From JBHHZI01 sp046757965 (GTDB taxonomy: Bacteria > Acidobacteriota > Polarisedimenticolia > SMYD01), in assembly GCA_046757965.1 (NCBI GenBank), contig JBHHZI010000030.1, positions 1 through 25,437 of the forward strand: 25,437 nt of DNA, given 5' to 3'. The notes under the pieces were generated by a model. That model did no database searches, had not been told where the DNA came from, and saw only the letters and a list, made by a program, of their open reading frames with translations. Below are positions 9,541-17,439 of this stretch, in pieces. Each line of letters starts with the position of its first letter. Position 1 is the first letter of the stretch. The position numbers and the translations under genes were made by a program.

Positions 9541-9555
9541 TGCGCCGTAAAGCAA
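9527..9555 (-). promoter_or_regulatory. sigma70-type promoter for the 9355-leftward operon
   Basis: Reading the minus strand, TTGCTT (9555-9550), then exactly 17 bases, then TACAAT (9532-9527). The -10 matches consensus at 5 of 6 and the -35 at 3 of 6. The predicted start is near 9520, giving a leader of about 165 nt before the ATG at 9355. Confidence 0.6.
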
Positions 9556-9563
9556 GAGTTTTC

Positions 9564-9592
9564 TTGGCACTTGCGAAATCGTGGCGTACCTA
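9564..9592 (+). promoter_or_regulatory. Weak promoter candidate for the HPr-kinase-like gene
   Basis: TTGGCA (9564-9569, 5 of 6 to the -35 consensus), a 17-base spacer, then TACCTA (9587-9592), a poor -10. It faces the gene at 9841 but would give a leader of about 240 nt. It is suggestive only. Confidence 0.22.
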
Positions 9593-9784
9593 GGGGATCT
9601 CCCTCATGACCACGGCCCTGTGCAGGTTGGCCGTGCCTCGGCCACACCGTCACGGACCGGCCAGGACGCCCGCCGGGCGCGCCGTGCGGGCAGGACGCCG
9701 TGCCCCAGGCGCACCGCCTGGGTGGGGGAGTCGGGCGCCGGCCCGGCGATGACCTCCGGCCCGTTCCGGGCGGTCCTCACCGGC

Positions 9785-9820
9785 CGGGGGACGGTTTACA
9801 AGGCAGCGGGGGACGGTTAC
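9785..9820 (+). repeat. Direct repeat CGGGGGACGGTT(T)AC, 22-bp period, upstream of the kinase-like gene
   Basis: Copies at 9785-9799 and 9807-9820 differ by one T. The 22-bp period is about two helical turns, so both would present the same face to a bound protein. The GGGGACGGTTTAC core also resembles, from memory, termini of REP/RAYT-type palindromic elements of GC-rich genomes. Either an operator or a remnant of such an element is possible. Confidence 0.45.
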
Positions 9821-9840
9821 CGTGGCGTTCGACCAGGCTC

Positions 9841-10959
9841 ATGGCCCGGACGGGTGAGATGAAGAACGAAATATTGAGCATCCTCGGCCGGCGAATCGAG
9901 ATCCACGGGGACGATCCCGACCTCGTGGCCCCGTTCCTGACGGTGTTCGATGCCTTCCGCCGGGAGCGAGGTCGCCCGGCGGACGCCGGCGTTGCCGCCA
10001 TGCCGCTGCGCGTGGAGGTGAACGCCGCCGCCGGCCGGTTCCGCGCCGGAGATCTCGAGGCCGACCTGGTCGAGGGGCCGGCCCGGGCCGGCCAGGTCTA
10101 CAATCTTCTCTACCGGGCGCTGGTCCGCGGGCTGCACGATATCTACCTGATCCATGCGGCCGTCGTTGCCCGCGATGGGTGGGCCTGGGCGATCAGCGGA
10201 CCCTCGGGTTCGGGGAAGACCTCGCTGGGCCGCGCTCTCCTGGCGCGGGGCTTCGGTTTGCTGAGTGACGATCTGGCGCCGCTGTCCGTGGTGGATCGTC
10301 TCGTGCACCCGTTCCCCCGGCGAGTCGGCATCCACGCCGCGGATCTGCTCGGGACCGCGACGGCCCCCGGGCTGTGCCTGGGAGAGAAGGCGTTCGTCGG
10401 CGCGGCCGATCTTGGTCTGAACGTCGTGTCCGAACCCTTGCCACCTGGCGCCGTGGTGATCATGAACCCGTATGGCAGTGACGGTGTGGCCCGGCTGACG
10501 GTGGGCGTCATGCCGGACGCCGAGGGGATCGTGTCGGCTCTGGGCGGGGAAGCGGGGGTGTCGATCCGCAGCCGGCGCCGGGTGAGTGCGGCGGAGATCG
10601 TGGAGATCGATCTGGCCGGAGGCCCGGCCATCGCCGCCGCCCAGGCAGCGGTGGACCGGGCGGACCCCCACGTTCTGTTTCACTTCCGCGGCTACGGCGG
10701 CACCAAGAGCTATGTGCAGCGCCCCGAGATCGAGACCATCAGCACGCACGCGGCGGCCCTGGGTCTGCTGCGTGAGCTGCTCAACCGCGAGCCGCGCAGC
10801 GCGCTGATGCAGCGCCACGGCGGGAAGCTCGGTTCCGCGCTGTTCGAGCTGGTCGACCTGCTCGCCGGGGTGCCCTGCTACCGGCTGCGACCGGCCGGGA
10901 TCGACGCGACGGCGGAGCTCCTGACGCGGACCTTCAGCGCCTGCGTCGAACGGTCCTGA
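9841..10959 (+). CDS. HPr kinase/phosphorylase-like (HprK-related) protein
   Basis: A 372-residue cytoplasmic protein. A P-loop, GPSGSGKTS, at 120-128 follows an HAAVVARDGWAWAI strand and is followed by LARGFGLLSDDLAPL (D143-D144). This is the order of the HprK C-terminal kinase fold. The N-terminal half lacks the usual HPr-kinase regulatory domain, and the C-terminal segment (LLNREPRSAL, then GVPCYRLRPAG) matches HprK-related proteins found beside RiPP clusters (including lasso-peptide tailoring kinases) and PqqD-type systems rather than true carbon-control HprK. I see no HPr (PtsH) or PTS gene nearby. The ATG at 9841 has no strong ribosome site; an alternative ATG is at 9859. The gene is divergent from the secreted-protein/small-peptide operon. 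The substrate is unknown; phosphorylation of the small peptide is a speculative possibility. Confidence 0.82.
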   Translation: MARTGEMKNEILSILGRRIEIHGDDPDLVAPFLTVFDAFRRERGRPADAGVAAMPLRVEVNAAAGRFRAGDLEADLVEGPARAGQVYNLLYRALVRGLHDIYLIHAAVVARDGWAWAISGPSGSGKTSLGRALLARGFGLLSDDLAPLSVVDRLVHPFPRRVGIHAADLLGTATAPGLCLGEKAFVGAADLGLNVVSEPLPPGAVVIMNPYGSDGVARLTVGVMPDAEGIVSALGGEAGVSIRSRRRVSAAEIVEIDLAGGPAIAAAQAAVDRADPHVLFHFRGYGGTKSYVQRPEIETISTHAAALGLLRELLNREPRSALMQRHGGKLGSALFELVDLLAGVPCYRLRPAGIDATAELLTRTFSACVERS

Positions 10960-10985
10960 CCGGACCGGCCGCAGCCCGCTCCCCT

Positions 10986-11004
10986 GAGCCGATGTCCCCG
11001 GCTC
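10986..11004. terminator. Hairpin between convergent kinase-like gene and rapA
   Basis: GAGCCG (10986-10991), a 7-nt loop, and CGGCTC (10999-11004) form a perfect 6-bp stem; CCT and AGG outside it can add pairs across a 3-nt bulge. It lies in the 46 bp between the two stop codons, as a shared bidirectional terminator would. No T-run follows on either side. Confidence 0.4.
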
Positions 11005-11005
11005 G

Positions 11006-13600
11006 TCAGGCGGCCGGCGCGGGCGGTCTGCTCCGCCGGCCGGCCTGGTCGATGTTGGGTCCGAGGACGACGAAGGCGACCGCCACCGGACGTTCGCCCG
11101 CCGGCAGGGCGGCAGCCAGACGACGGATCTCGTCCTTCCAGCCGGGTCGCCCGCACCAGGCAGCGGCATCGACCCGCCGGGTCCGCAACGGCCGCCGGAG
11201 GATGCGCGCCGCCCACCCCGGACGGAGGCGACCCTGACGGTCGACGGCGTGCGCCACGAAGCCGTCGTCTCGCCGGTAGAGAGCCAGCAACGCGGCGCCC
11301 CGCTCGGGGCTCCGGGGCAGATGAAGCAGGGCGACCCGGCCACGATTGCCGTCGGCCAGTTCCCCGAGGACCCCCTCGATGAGCGGATGGCCCGAGGCGA
11401 AGAAATCCAGCGCGTCGTTCTCCACGGCCCGCTCCCGGCCGAACGTGCCCAGATAACGGCTTCCCGGTGCCACGCCGGGGAGCTGGTCGATGACGGCGCG
11501 CATGCCGAACTCGATCGACCAGGTCTGCTCCCCGCGCTGAGCGTCGACATCGAAGCCGAACCGCTCGCAGGCGGCCACCACGACGTCCTCGCACAGATCG
11601 TCCAGATCGTCCGGGATCCGGGAGAGAATCCCTGCCGCCATGGAGGCGTCGTAGGGCTGCCGGTGCAGCTCGGCCCGGGCGGCATCCGCCAGATGCGTGC
11701 GGGCCGCGTCGAGGCGGCCGGACAGGTCGTCCTGTTCGAGGGCGGAGAGGCGGCCGCCCGGCTCGAGGGCCACTCCCTCGATGATGGCCTCGACACCGTC
11801 GACATGGCGGGCGAGACTGCTCAGGGGCTCGTCGAAGACGCGCAGGCGTCTCATCAGGTCGGCGACGTCCCGTCCGAGGCCCGCCGGCGGTGTGAAGGTG
11901 ACGATCTCCACATCCTGCGTCCGCCCGATCCGGTCGAGCCGCCCGATACGCTGCTCCACGGTCATCGGATGCCACGGCAGGTCGAACAGCACCAGGCGGC
12001 GGCAGAACTCGAAGTTGCGGCCCTCGCCGCCGCACTCGGTGGAGAGCAGGACCGAAGGGCCGTCGTGGAGCCGGAACTGGGCGACCTCGATGTCCCGGCG
12101 AGCCGCGGACATCTCCTCGTGGAAGACGCCGGCGCGGAGCTGGACCTGGCGCTCCAGAACCTCCTTCAGCGCCGTCAGGGCCTCGCGCCACGCCACGAAG
12201 ATCAGTGTCTTGTCGCCGTCTTCATGCCAGCGACGCAGGTTCTTCGCCAGCCAGGCGACGCGCGGGTCGTCGCGGGCCGCCCGGTCGCACAGCTTGCGTC
12301 CGGCCGCGTCGCGGGCGCCGAGAAGTGGCCGCAGGCCCGCCGGCGCGCCCAGAGCGCGGCGGATCCGCTCGATCCGGTCGCCGCGCGGCAGCGGCCGGTG
12401 CCGTGGCTCCTCCCGCACCCAGGTCTCGAGATCCAGCAGGGCCTGCCAGCCGGGTGCCGCCGCGTCGATATCAGCCGGCCGGTGGCGGCGCGGCGGCAAG
12501 CCGCCGATGTCGTCACGCCGGGTGGCACTGGTGCACGGCGGCAGCGCTCCTCCACGCGCCAGCCGGGCGGCGAAGCGGTCCTCGGGAAAGTCGGCAGGCC
12601 TCAGGAGCTGCAGGAGCCGGTAGAATCCCTGCGCATCGTCCTCGAGGGGCGTGGCGGTGAGGAGCAGCACATGCCTCGCCGCGCCGGTCAGCGGCGCCAT
12701 GGTGCGGTAGGCCGGATTGCCCGGATGATCCACCGGGCGGCGGAGGTGGTGGGCCTCGTCGACGATCAGCAGGTCCAGCGCCGCTTCCTCCGCCTGCCGG
12801 GCCAGATCCTTGCGCGCCTGCAGCAGGTCGAGGGAGACGATGGCGCGGCGGTGGGCGTCGAAGGGGGAAAACCCTGCACCGTAGACCCGGGTGACGTCGT
12901 CGAGCCGGTCATCGTCCAGGAGGACGAACACCTGATGATGCTTGCGCCACAGCTCCCCGAGCCACTGCACCGTGAGGCTGTCCGGGGCCACCACCAGGAT
13001 CCGCCTGGCGCGTCCGGTGTGGACGAGGCGGTTGAGAATCAGACAGGCCTCGACGGTCTTCCCGAGTCCGACCTCGTCGGCGAGGAGCCAGCGCACCGGG
13101 TCGGTGCGGGTGGCACACTCGGCGGCATGGAGCTGGTGCGGATACAGACGGATACGGCCGCCGAGAAACGAACCCAGCCCGTCGGCTGCCCGCACCCGGT
13201 CGAGGTACAGGCCGTCGAGGCGGTTGGCGAAGTCGTCCACCGGGTCGATCTCGCCGGCGGCGAGTGCCTCGAGGGGCGACCGGAGAGAGGCCACGGGCCA
13301 CAGCTCGCCGGCGGCAAGGCGCCGGCCGTCGGCGAGCTGATAGGTCCGACCAGGCTCCACGGACGCGATGGTGGTCTGCTCACCGGTGGCCTCGACGCGC
13401 ACGGCGTCGCCGGCAGACAGGATCAGCGGCACCAGCGCGTCGGACGTGCCGGCGACGCGCAGCCGGGTGGACGCCTCCGGGAAGTCGACGATCAGCGTGC
13501 GTCCGTCGATGGCCGACACGCGCCCCGGCCCCAGGTCGGTGTTGAAACGGTGGTGCAGGTGATCTCCCACCTGCCACGGTGTCGTATCCGTCGGACTCAT
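11006..13600 (-). CDS. rapA: RapA/HepA-type SWI2/SNF2 ATPase, RNA polymerase recycling
   Basis: In E. coli RapA binds core RNA polymerase and recycles stalled complexes. Numbering from a GTG at 13612 (868 codons), this protein shows motif I DEVGLGKT (179-186), DEAHH (285-289), LTATP (318-322), STECGGEGRNFEFC (motif V) and QRIGRLDRIGR (motif VI, 554-564). The SEGRNF-like motif V and the N-terminal Tudor-like beta region (about 10-110) are the marks that separate RapA from other Snf2 proteins. It is about 100 residues shorter than the 968-residue E. coli protein, mainly in the middle and C-terminal regions. I prefer the ATG at 13600 over the GTG at 13612, where AGGG sits too close. It is a single-gene unit, divergent from hflK with about 120 bp between starts. 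A related Snf2 helicase remains possible, but RapA is the best reading. Confidence 0.88.
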   Translation of the reverse strand: MSPTDTTPWQVGDHLHHRFNTDLGPGRVSAIDGRTLIVDFPEASTRLRVAGTSDALVPLILSAGDAVRVEATGEQTTIASVEPGRTYQLADGRRLAAGELWPVASLRSPLEALAAGEIDPVDDFANRLDGLYLDRVRAADGLGSFLGGRIRLYPHQLHAAECATRTDPVRWLLADEVGLGKTVEACLILNRLVHTGRARRILVVAPDSLTVQWLGELWRKHHQVFVLLDDDRLDDVTRVYGAGFSPFDAHRRAIVSLDLLQARKDLARQAEEAALDLLIVDEAHHLRRPVDHPGNPAYRTMAPLTGAARHVLLLTATPLEDDAQGFYRLLQLLRPADFPEDRFAARLARGGALPPCTSATRRDDIGGLPPRRHRPADIDAAAPGWQALLDLETWVREEPRHRPLPRGDRIERIRRALGAPAGLRPLLGARDAAGRKLCDRAARDDPRVAWLAKNLRRWHEDGDKTLIFVAWREALTALKEVLERQVQLRAGVFHEEMSAARRDIEVAQFRLHDGPSVLLSTECGGEGRNFEFCRRLVLFDLPWHPMTVEQRIGRLDRIGRTQDVEIVTFTPPAGLGRDVADLMRRLRVFDEPLSSLARHVDGVEAIIEGVALEPGGRLSALEQDDLSGRLDAARTHLADAARAELHRQPYDASMAAGILSRIPDDLDDLCEDVVVAACERFGFDVDAQRGEQTWSIEFGMRAVIDQLPGVAPGSRYLGTFGRERAVENDALDFFASGHPLIEGVLGELADGNRGRVALLHLPRSPERGAALLALYRRDDGFVAHAVDRQGRLRPGWAARILRRPLRTRRVDAAAWCGRPGWKDEIRRLAAALPAGERPVAVAFVVLGPNIDQAGRRSRPPAPAA

Positions 13601-13719
13601 TCCGGCGGGCACCCTACACCACGGCCGCGGACCGGACCACCCGCGTTCGGGATAAGATGGCGCCGCGCGCAGCTCTCGCCCTCGCGATCCGGCTGGCGCG
13701 CGCGAGACGGAGGTGCGAA

Positions 13720-14742
13720 GTGTCCGATCCGATTCCCATCGACTTCAGCCGGATCCGCCTGCCCCGCCTCACCGGCATGGGCGCGGGCCGGATCGGGCGG
13801 CTCGTTCTGGTGGCGGTGGTCGTGCTCCTGGCGCTGACCTCATGGTTCCAGGTGGGGCCGGAGAGCGTCGGCATCGTGCTGCAACTGGGGGCCTACAACC
13901 GCGAGGTTGGCCCGGGGCTGCATTTCAGGATCCCCCTGGGTGTCGAGCGTGTCTACATCGTCGAGGTGCAGCGGCAGCTCAAGGAAGAATTCGGTTTTCG
14001 CACCCTCAAGGCCGGCGTGAACACCCGTTACGCCACCGGGAACTTCGAGAACGAATCCCTGATGCTCACCGGCGATCTCAACGTGGCGGAGGTGCAGTGG
14101 ATCGTCCAGTACCGGATCACCGAGCCGTACAAGTTTCTCTTCCGTGTCCGCGACGTGAGAAACACCTTCCGTTACATGACCCAGGCCGTGGTGCGGGAGA
14201 TGGTCGGTGACCGGACCATCAACGAGGTCCTCACGGTGGGGCGTGCGGAGCTGGCGCTGGCGGTCCAGGAGCGGCTCCAGAACCTTTGTGATCAGTACGA
14301 GACCGGCCTGAACGTGGACCAGGTCATCCTGCAGGATGTGACGCCTCCGGAGGAGGTGAAGGCGTCCTTCAACGAGGTCAACCAGGCTCAGCAGCAGAAG
14401 GAAACCCTGGTCAACCAGGCCCGCGCCGAGTACAACCGGGCGGTCCCCGAGGCCAAGGGTGTGGCCCAGCAGACCATCCAGCAGGGCGAGGGCTATGCGC
14501 TCGATCGAGTCAACCGCGCCCGCGGCGACGCGAGCCGGTTCGACAGTGTCCATGCCGAGTACCTGAAGGCGCCGGAGGTGACCCGCCAGCGCCTCTACCT
14601 GGAGACCCTGCAGAACATCCTGCCTGCCGCCGGCCGCAAGCTGGTGGTCGACGGGAAGGCCGGCAACATCGTGCCGCTGTTGCCTCTCGGTGGAGATCTC
14701 TCCGGCCTGCTCCCGGCGCCGGCGAAAGGAGGGGCGAAATGA
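13720..14742 (+). CDS. hflK: HflK, SPFH/prohibitin regulator of FtsH protease
   Basis: A 340-residue inner-membrane protein with a short cytoplasmic N-terminus, one membrane segment (about 26-42, LVLVAVVVLLALTSWF) and a periplasmic SPFH domain (about 45-225; GLHFRIPLGVERVYIVEVQR). A charged coiled-coil then begins with EEVKASFNEVNQAQQQKETL, which is diagnostic of HflK rather than HflC. The start is GTG at 13720, six bases after a clear GGAGG (13709-13713); the frame is open upstream but that stretch is not HflK-like. With HflC it forms a ring-shaped complex around FtsH in the membrane and modulates degradation of membrane proteins. The stop overlaps the hflC start (ATGA), as is usual for this pair. 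It is shorter than the 419-residue E. coli protein because it lacks the Gly-rich N-terminal extension. Confidence 0.96.
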   Translation: MSDPIPIDFSRIRLPRLTGMGAGRIGRLVLVAVVVLLALTSWFQVGPESVGIVLQLGAYNREVGPGLHFRIPLGVERVYIVEVQRQLKEEFGFRTLKAGVNTRYATGNFENESLMLTGDLNVAEVQWIVQYRITEPYKFLFRVRDVRNTFRYMTQAVVREMVGDRTINEVLTVGRAELALAVQERLQNLCDQYETGLNVDQVILQDVTPPEEVKASFNEVNQAQQQKETLVNQARAEYNRAVPEAKGVAQQTIQQGEGYALDRVNRARGDASRFDSVHAEYLKAPEVTRQRLYLETLQNILPAAGRKLVVDGKAGNIVPLLPLGGDLSGLLPAPAKGGAK

Positions 14743-15677
14743 AGACCCTCGTACCGGTCGGCATCGCGGTCCTGGTGGTATTGATGCTCCTGGGCGGCGC
14801 CTTCTTCATCGTGGACGAGACCCAGCAGGTGGTGATCACGATGTTCGGAGACCCGGTGGGCGAGCCGATCGTCGCACCAGGCATCCAGTTCAAGCTGCCG
14901 TTCGTGCAGACGGCTCACTTCTTCGACAAGCGCTTTCTCGAGTGGAACGGCGACCCGAACGAGATCCCGACCCGCGACAAGCGGTTCATCGAGGTCGACA
15001 CCTACGCCCGCTGGCGGATCAACGACCCGCTCCTGTTCTTCCAGCGCGTTCAGAACGAGAGAGGGGCTCTGACGCGCCTGGACGACATCATCGACGGGGA
15101 GACCCGCAACGCCATCGCCAATCACAATGTCGTCGAGATCGTCCGCGCCACCAACCGCGACGTCCAGATCGATCCGGATCTGGCCAAGGAGGAGCAGACG
15201 ACCACGCTCCAGAAGATCGGTGTGGGGCGACTGGCCATCATCGAGATCATCCTGCACGCCTCCCAGGCGCGGGCCGAGGATCTGGGCATCGAGATTCTCG
15301 ACGTGCGCTTCAAGCGCATCAACTACAACGATCAGGTGCGGCGCACGGTCTACCAGCGCATGATCGCCGAGCGCAAGCGCATCGCGGAGAGATTCCGTTC
15401 CGAGGGGCTCGGTGAAGGCGCCCGGATCCGCGGCGAGAAGGAGCGCGAGCTCAAGCGCATCCAGTCCGAGGCGTACGAGACGGCGCAGGAGATCGTCGGC
15501 CATGCCGACGCGGAGGCGACCGCCATCTACGCGGCGGCGTACGGCCGCGATCCGGAGTTCTACCGCTTCTACAAGACGATGGAAACGCTCCGCAAGACCA
15601 TCGACAAGGACACGTCGCTGATCCTGAGCACGGACGGCGAGTTCTTCCGCTACCTGGACCGCCCCGGCTCGCCCTGA
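14739..15677 (+). CDS. hflC: HflC, SPFH/prohibitin regulator of FtsH protease
   Basis: A 312-residue partner of HflK. One N-terminal membrane segment (about 5-25), then the SPFH domain: VDETQQVVITMFGDPV, GIQFKLPFVQTAHFFDKR, and YARWRINDPLLFFQRV. The C-terminal half carries DVRFKRINYNDQVRRTVYQR, ERKRIAERFRSEGLGEGARI and a final YRFYKTMETLRKTID block, all typical of HflC. The ATG overlaps the hflK stop by four bases (ATGA), so translation is coupled. The 3' end overlaps the convergent uracil-DNA glycosylase gene by 28 bp, leaving no room for a separate terminator. No ftsH is in the window. Confidence 0.96.
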   Translation: MKTLVPVGIAVLVVLMLLGGAFFIVDETQQVVITMFGDPVGEPIVAPGIQFKLPFVQTAHFFDKRFLEWNGDPNEIPTRDKRFIEVDTYARWRINDPLLFFQRVQNERGALTRLDDIIDGETRNAIANHNVVEIVRATNRDVQIDPDLAKEEQTTTLQKIGVGRLAIIEIILHASQARAEDLGIEILDVRFKRINYNDQVRRTVYQRMIAERKRIAERFRSEGLGEGARIRGEKERELKRIQSEAYETAQEIVGHADAEATAIYAAAYGRDPEFYRFYKTMETLRKTIDKDTSLILSTDGEFFRYLDRPGSP

Positions 15678-16456
15678 CGCGTCAGCAGCCGCCGCTCGCC
15701 GAGGAGGGTCCGCAAACCGGCGGCCCAGGCGCCGGGGACGGCCCGCGCCGGGTGTTCCCAGTCGATCACCCGGCGTTCGCCGACCGCATCGGCGAGCAGA
15801 TCGTGCAGGGCGGCCTGGGCATCCCGGCCCAGGATGACGCAGCCGCGTGGTGCCAGCGCTTCCACGGCTTCCCCGGCATTGAGCCGGCGCAGGCGGGCGC
15901 ATTCGGCGAGCAGAGCCCGGCGCCTCGCGCGCCCCAGGGCGCGGGCGGCACGGCCCAGATCGGCGGGTGTGCGATTGCGCCCGGCGTCAGGGTCGATGAA
16001 CAGGAGTGGGCACGGGTTGGCGACCACCGCCTGCCGCACACCGCGCTCGGCGTTGCCGAAGGCCTCGGAGAGGAACCGGTACATGCGTACCGAGGAGGAC
16101 TCGAAGGTGCGCGTCAGGTACGGCCGCAGGGTGGCCGGGGCCAGCCCCGGGGGCGTGAGGGCCGTCGGTCCGCGCGCCAGATCCCGGGCGAGTCGCGGGA
16201 GGAACGCCGTGAGGCGGCGAAGGTCGGTGAACGGAATGCCGGTCTGGGCCATCCCGTACGGTCCCGGGTTGAGGCCGAAGAAGAGCAGCGGGCGGCGGAC
16301 CGGCGGATAGAGCGCCCGGAAGCGGGCATGCCACCGTTCCCCGTAACGGCCGGGGTTCCACACCCGCCAGCCGGTGGCCGTCCGGATGTGCCGGCCGATG
16401 GCCTCCCAGCGCCGCGCCGCCCGGCGCCAGACGGCGCCCCAGCCGTCGGCGGTCAT
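15650..16456 (-). CDS. SMUG1-like single-strand-selective uracil-DNA glycosylase
   Basis: A base-excision-repair glycosylase that removes uracil (and in some family members oxidised pyrimidines or xanthine) from DNA. With the start at the ATG at 16456 it has 268 residues. Motif 1 is GLNPGPYGMAQTGIPF (61-76), nearly identical to SMUG1's GMNPGPFGMAQTGVPF. ANPCPLLFIDPDAGRNRTPA (146-165) matches the SMUG1 pyrimidine-recognition region including its Asn. Motif 2 is EHPARAVP (234-241): His235 is kept but the usual HPSPRNP intercalation loop is changed. The frame is open to a GTG at 16531, which would overlap the upstream gene, so I prefer the ATG. It is last in a minus-strand series and overlaps the hflC 3' end. 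Confidence 0.88.
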   Translation of the reverse strand: MTADGWGAVWRRAARRWEAIGRHIRTATGWRVWNPGRYGERWHARFRALYPPVRRPLLFFGLNPGPYGMAQTGIPFTDLRRLTAFLPRLARDLARGPTALTPPGLAPATLRPYLTRTFESSSVRMYRFLSEAFGNAERGVRQAVVANPCPLLFIDPDAGRNRTPADLGRAARALGRARRRALLAECARLRRLNAGEAVEALAPRGCVILGRDAQAALHDLLADAVGERRVIDWEHPARAVPGAWAAGLRTLLGERRLLTRQGEPGRSR

Positions 16457-16499
16457 GGACGACAGGGTCGGCGTGCGCCGGCGCCCGGTCGGGGAGACG

Positions 16500-17393
16500 T
16501 CACTCCGGCCCGGTGAGTCGTCCCCGAACACTGGACTCGTCCAGATCCAGCCTGACCACGTCGCCCGTGGCGGTGATCGGCTCGACCCACTCGACGTCGA
16601 TCCCGCTGCCCTCGTGGATCAGGCGCGCGTAGACGGTGTAGTTGTCGGCGGCAACAGGATTCAGGCTGAACCATCCCTGCGAATCCGCCGCGGCGCTGGC
16701 GATGGCGAGGGAGCGCGCGGCCACCTGGTGCCGGCCATGCATGGCCGCCAGCAGCGCCGCGCGCCGGGCCAGCACGTCGGTGCGCCTGGCGACGAGGGCA
16801 TCGCGGCGAGCCATCGCCTGGGTGAAGTTGTCCTCCTGCATGGCCCGATCGGCTCGCCGCTGCAGATCGTTGATCTCGGTATCGAGTGTGGCGAGTTGCT
16901 CCATCTCCTCCGGTCTCGACTCGGGCTGAAAGGCGGCTGGCAGGAGCATGATCTCCAGCCCCGCGACCGGCGCCTGCTGCCGGCGGCCCAGGCGCAGGCT
17001 CACCTGCCCCTCGATCCGCGTGGTTCCCGCCGAGGCCACCCGGCCACGGTGTGGCCGGGTGTTCGGGATGGCCGGCGACGGGGCCGGGACCCCCGCCTGC
17101 GGGACCGGTGAGTCATCGACGGGCACGTCGCCGAGAGATGATTGCGGAATCCATCCGTCCACCTGCACGTGAACCCAGTTTCCATGCCGTTCGAGGATCG
17201 TCACCGGCGTCCCGGAGGTGAGCAGTCCCGCCAGCTGCTCGCCGCCGGGCACCGGCCGCAGCGCGGTCTCTCCTGCCAGCACGCGGCGGTCCGATCCCGT
17301 CTGGCTCAGGGCCAGGACGGGAATCGCGACCGCCGCCAGCCAGAAAGCGAAGCGGCGGTCGTCTCGCCTTGTCGGCCTTGCAGTGCGTCGCAT
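16500..17393 (-). CDS. Membrane-anchored or secreted SH3b protein with coiled coil and carboxypeptidase-regulatory-like fold
   Basis: A 297-residue protein of unknown role. Start at the ATG at 17393 (GGCGAG upstream); the longer open frame adds an unlikely extension overlapping the neighbour. Residues 15-31 are a signal/anchor segment after a basic stretch. Residues 36-88 form a bacterial SH3 domain (LRPVPGGEQLAGLLTSGTPV, then GNWVHVQVDGWI), usually a cell-wall or peptide ligand module. TTRIEGQVSLRL (124-135) and DSQGWFSLNPVAADNYTVYA (237-256) look like the two halves of one carboxypeptidase-regulatory-like beta sandwich, separated by a charged coiled coil (about 158-220). It lies 46 bp downstream of the DUF547/VTT gene and 43 bp before the glycosylase, so it is probably in the same transcript. 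Confidence 0.72.
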   Translation of the reverse strand: MRRTARPTRRDDRRFAFWLAAVAIPVLALSQTGSDRRVLAGETALRPVPGGEQLAGLLTSGTPVTILERHGNWVHVQVDGWIPQSSLGDVPVDDSPVPQAGVPAPSPAIPNTRPHRGRVASAGTTRIEGQVSLRLGRRQQAPVAGLEIMLLPAAFQPESRPEEMEQLATLDTEINDLQRRADRAMQEDNFTQAMARRDALVARRTDVLARRAALLAAMHGRHQVAARSLAIASAAADSQGWFSLNPVAADNYTVYARLIHEGSGIDVEWVEPITATGDVVRLDLDESSVRGRLTGPE

Positions 17394-17439
17394 GAGTTCT
17401 CGCCGGGAGCCGGATGCTATGCCGGCCGCCGAGGAGCGG

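Larger units (their letters stand above)
9356..9840. other. Divergent intergenic region between the secreted-protein operon and the HPr-kinase-like gene
   Basis: 485 bp without a convincing gene. It holds the minus-strand promoter with its palindrome (9520-9555), a weak plus-strand promoter candidate (9564-9592) and a 22-bp-period direct repeat (9785-9820). The part from about 9600 to 9780 is very GC-rich and shows only short shadow frames. Confidence 0.7.

Noticed and set aside
9565..9574. TGGCAC next to TTGC, resembling a sigma54 promoter
   Set aside because: The two elements abut; sigma54 needs about five bases between them.
7797..10959. Classical lasso-peptide cluster
   Set aside because: There is a YxxP leader motif and an HprK-like kinase, but no asparagine-synthetase-like cyclase, no B1/B2 protein and no ABC exporter in the window.
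11012..11041. GGCCGGCG / CGCCGGCC inverted repeat at the end of rapA
   Set aside because: It is inside coding sequence, has a 14-nt loop and no U-tract; GC-rich coding DNA gives such repeats by chance. The hairpin at 10986-11004 is better placed.
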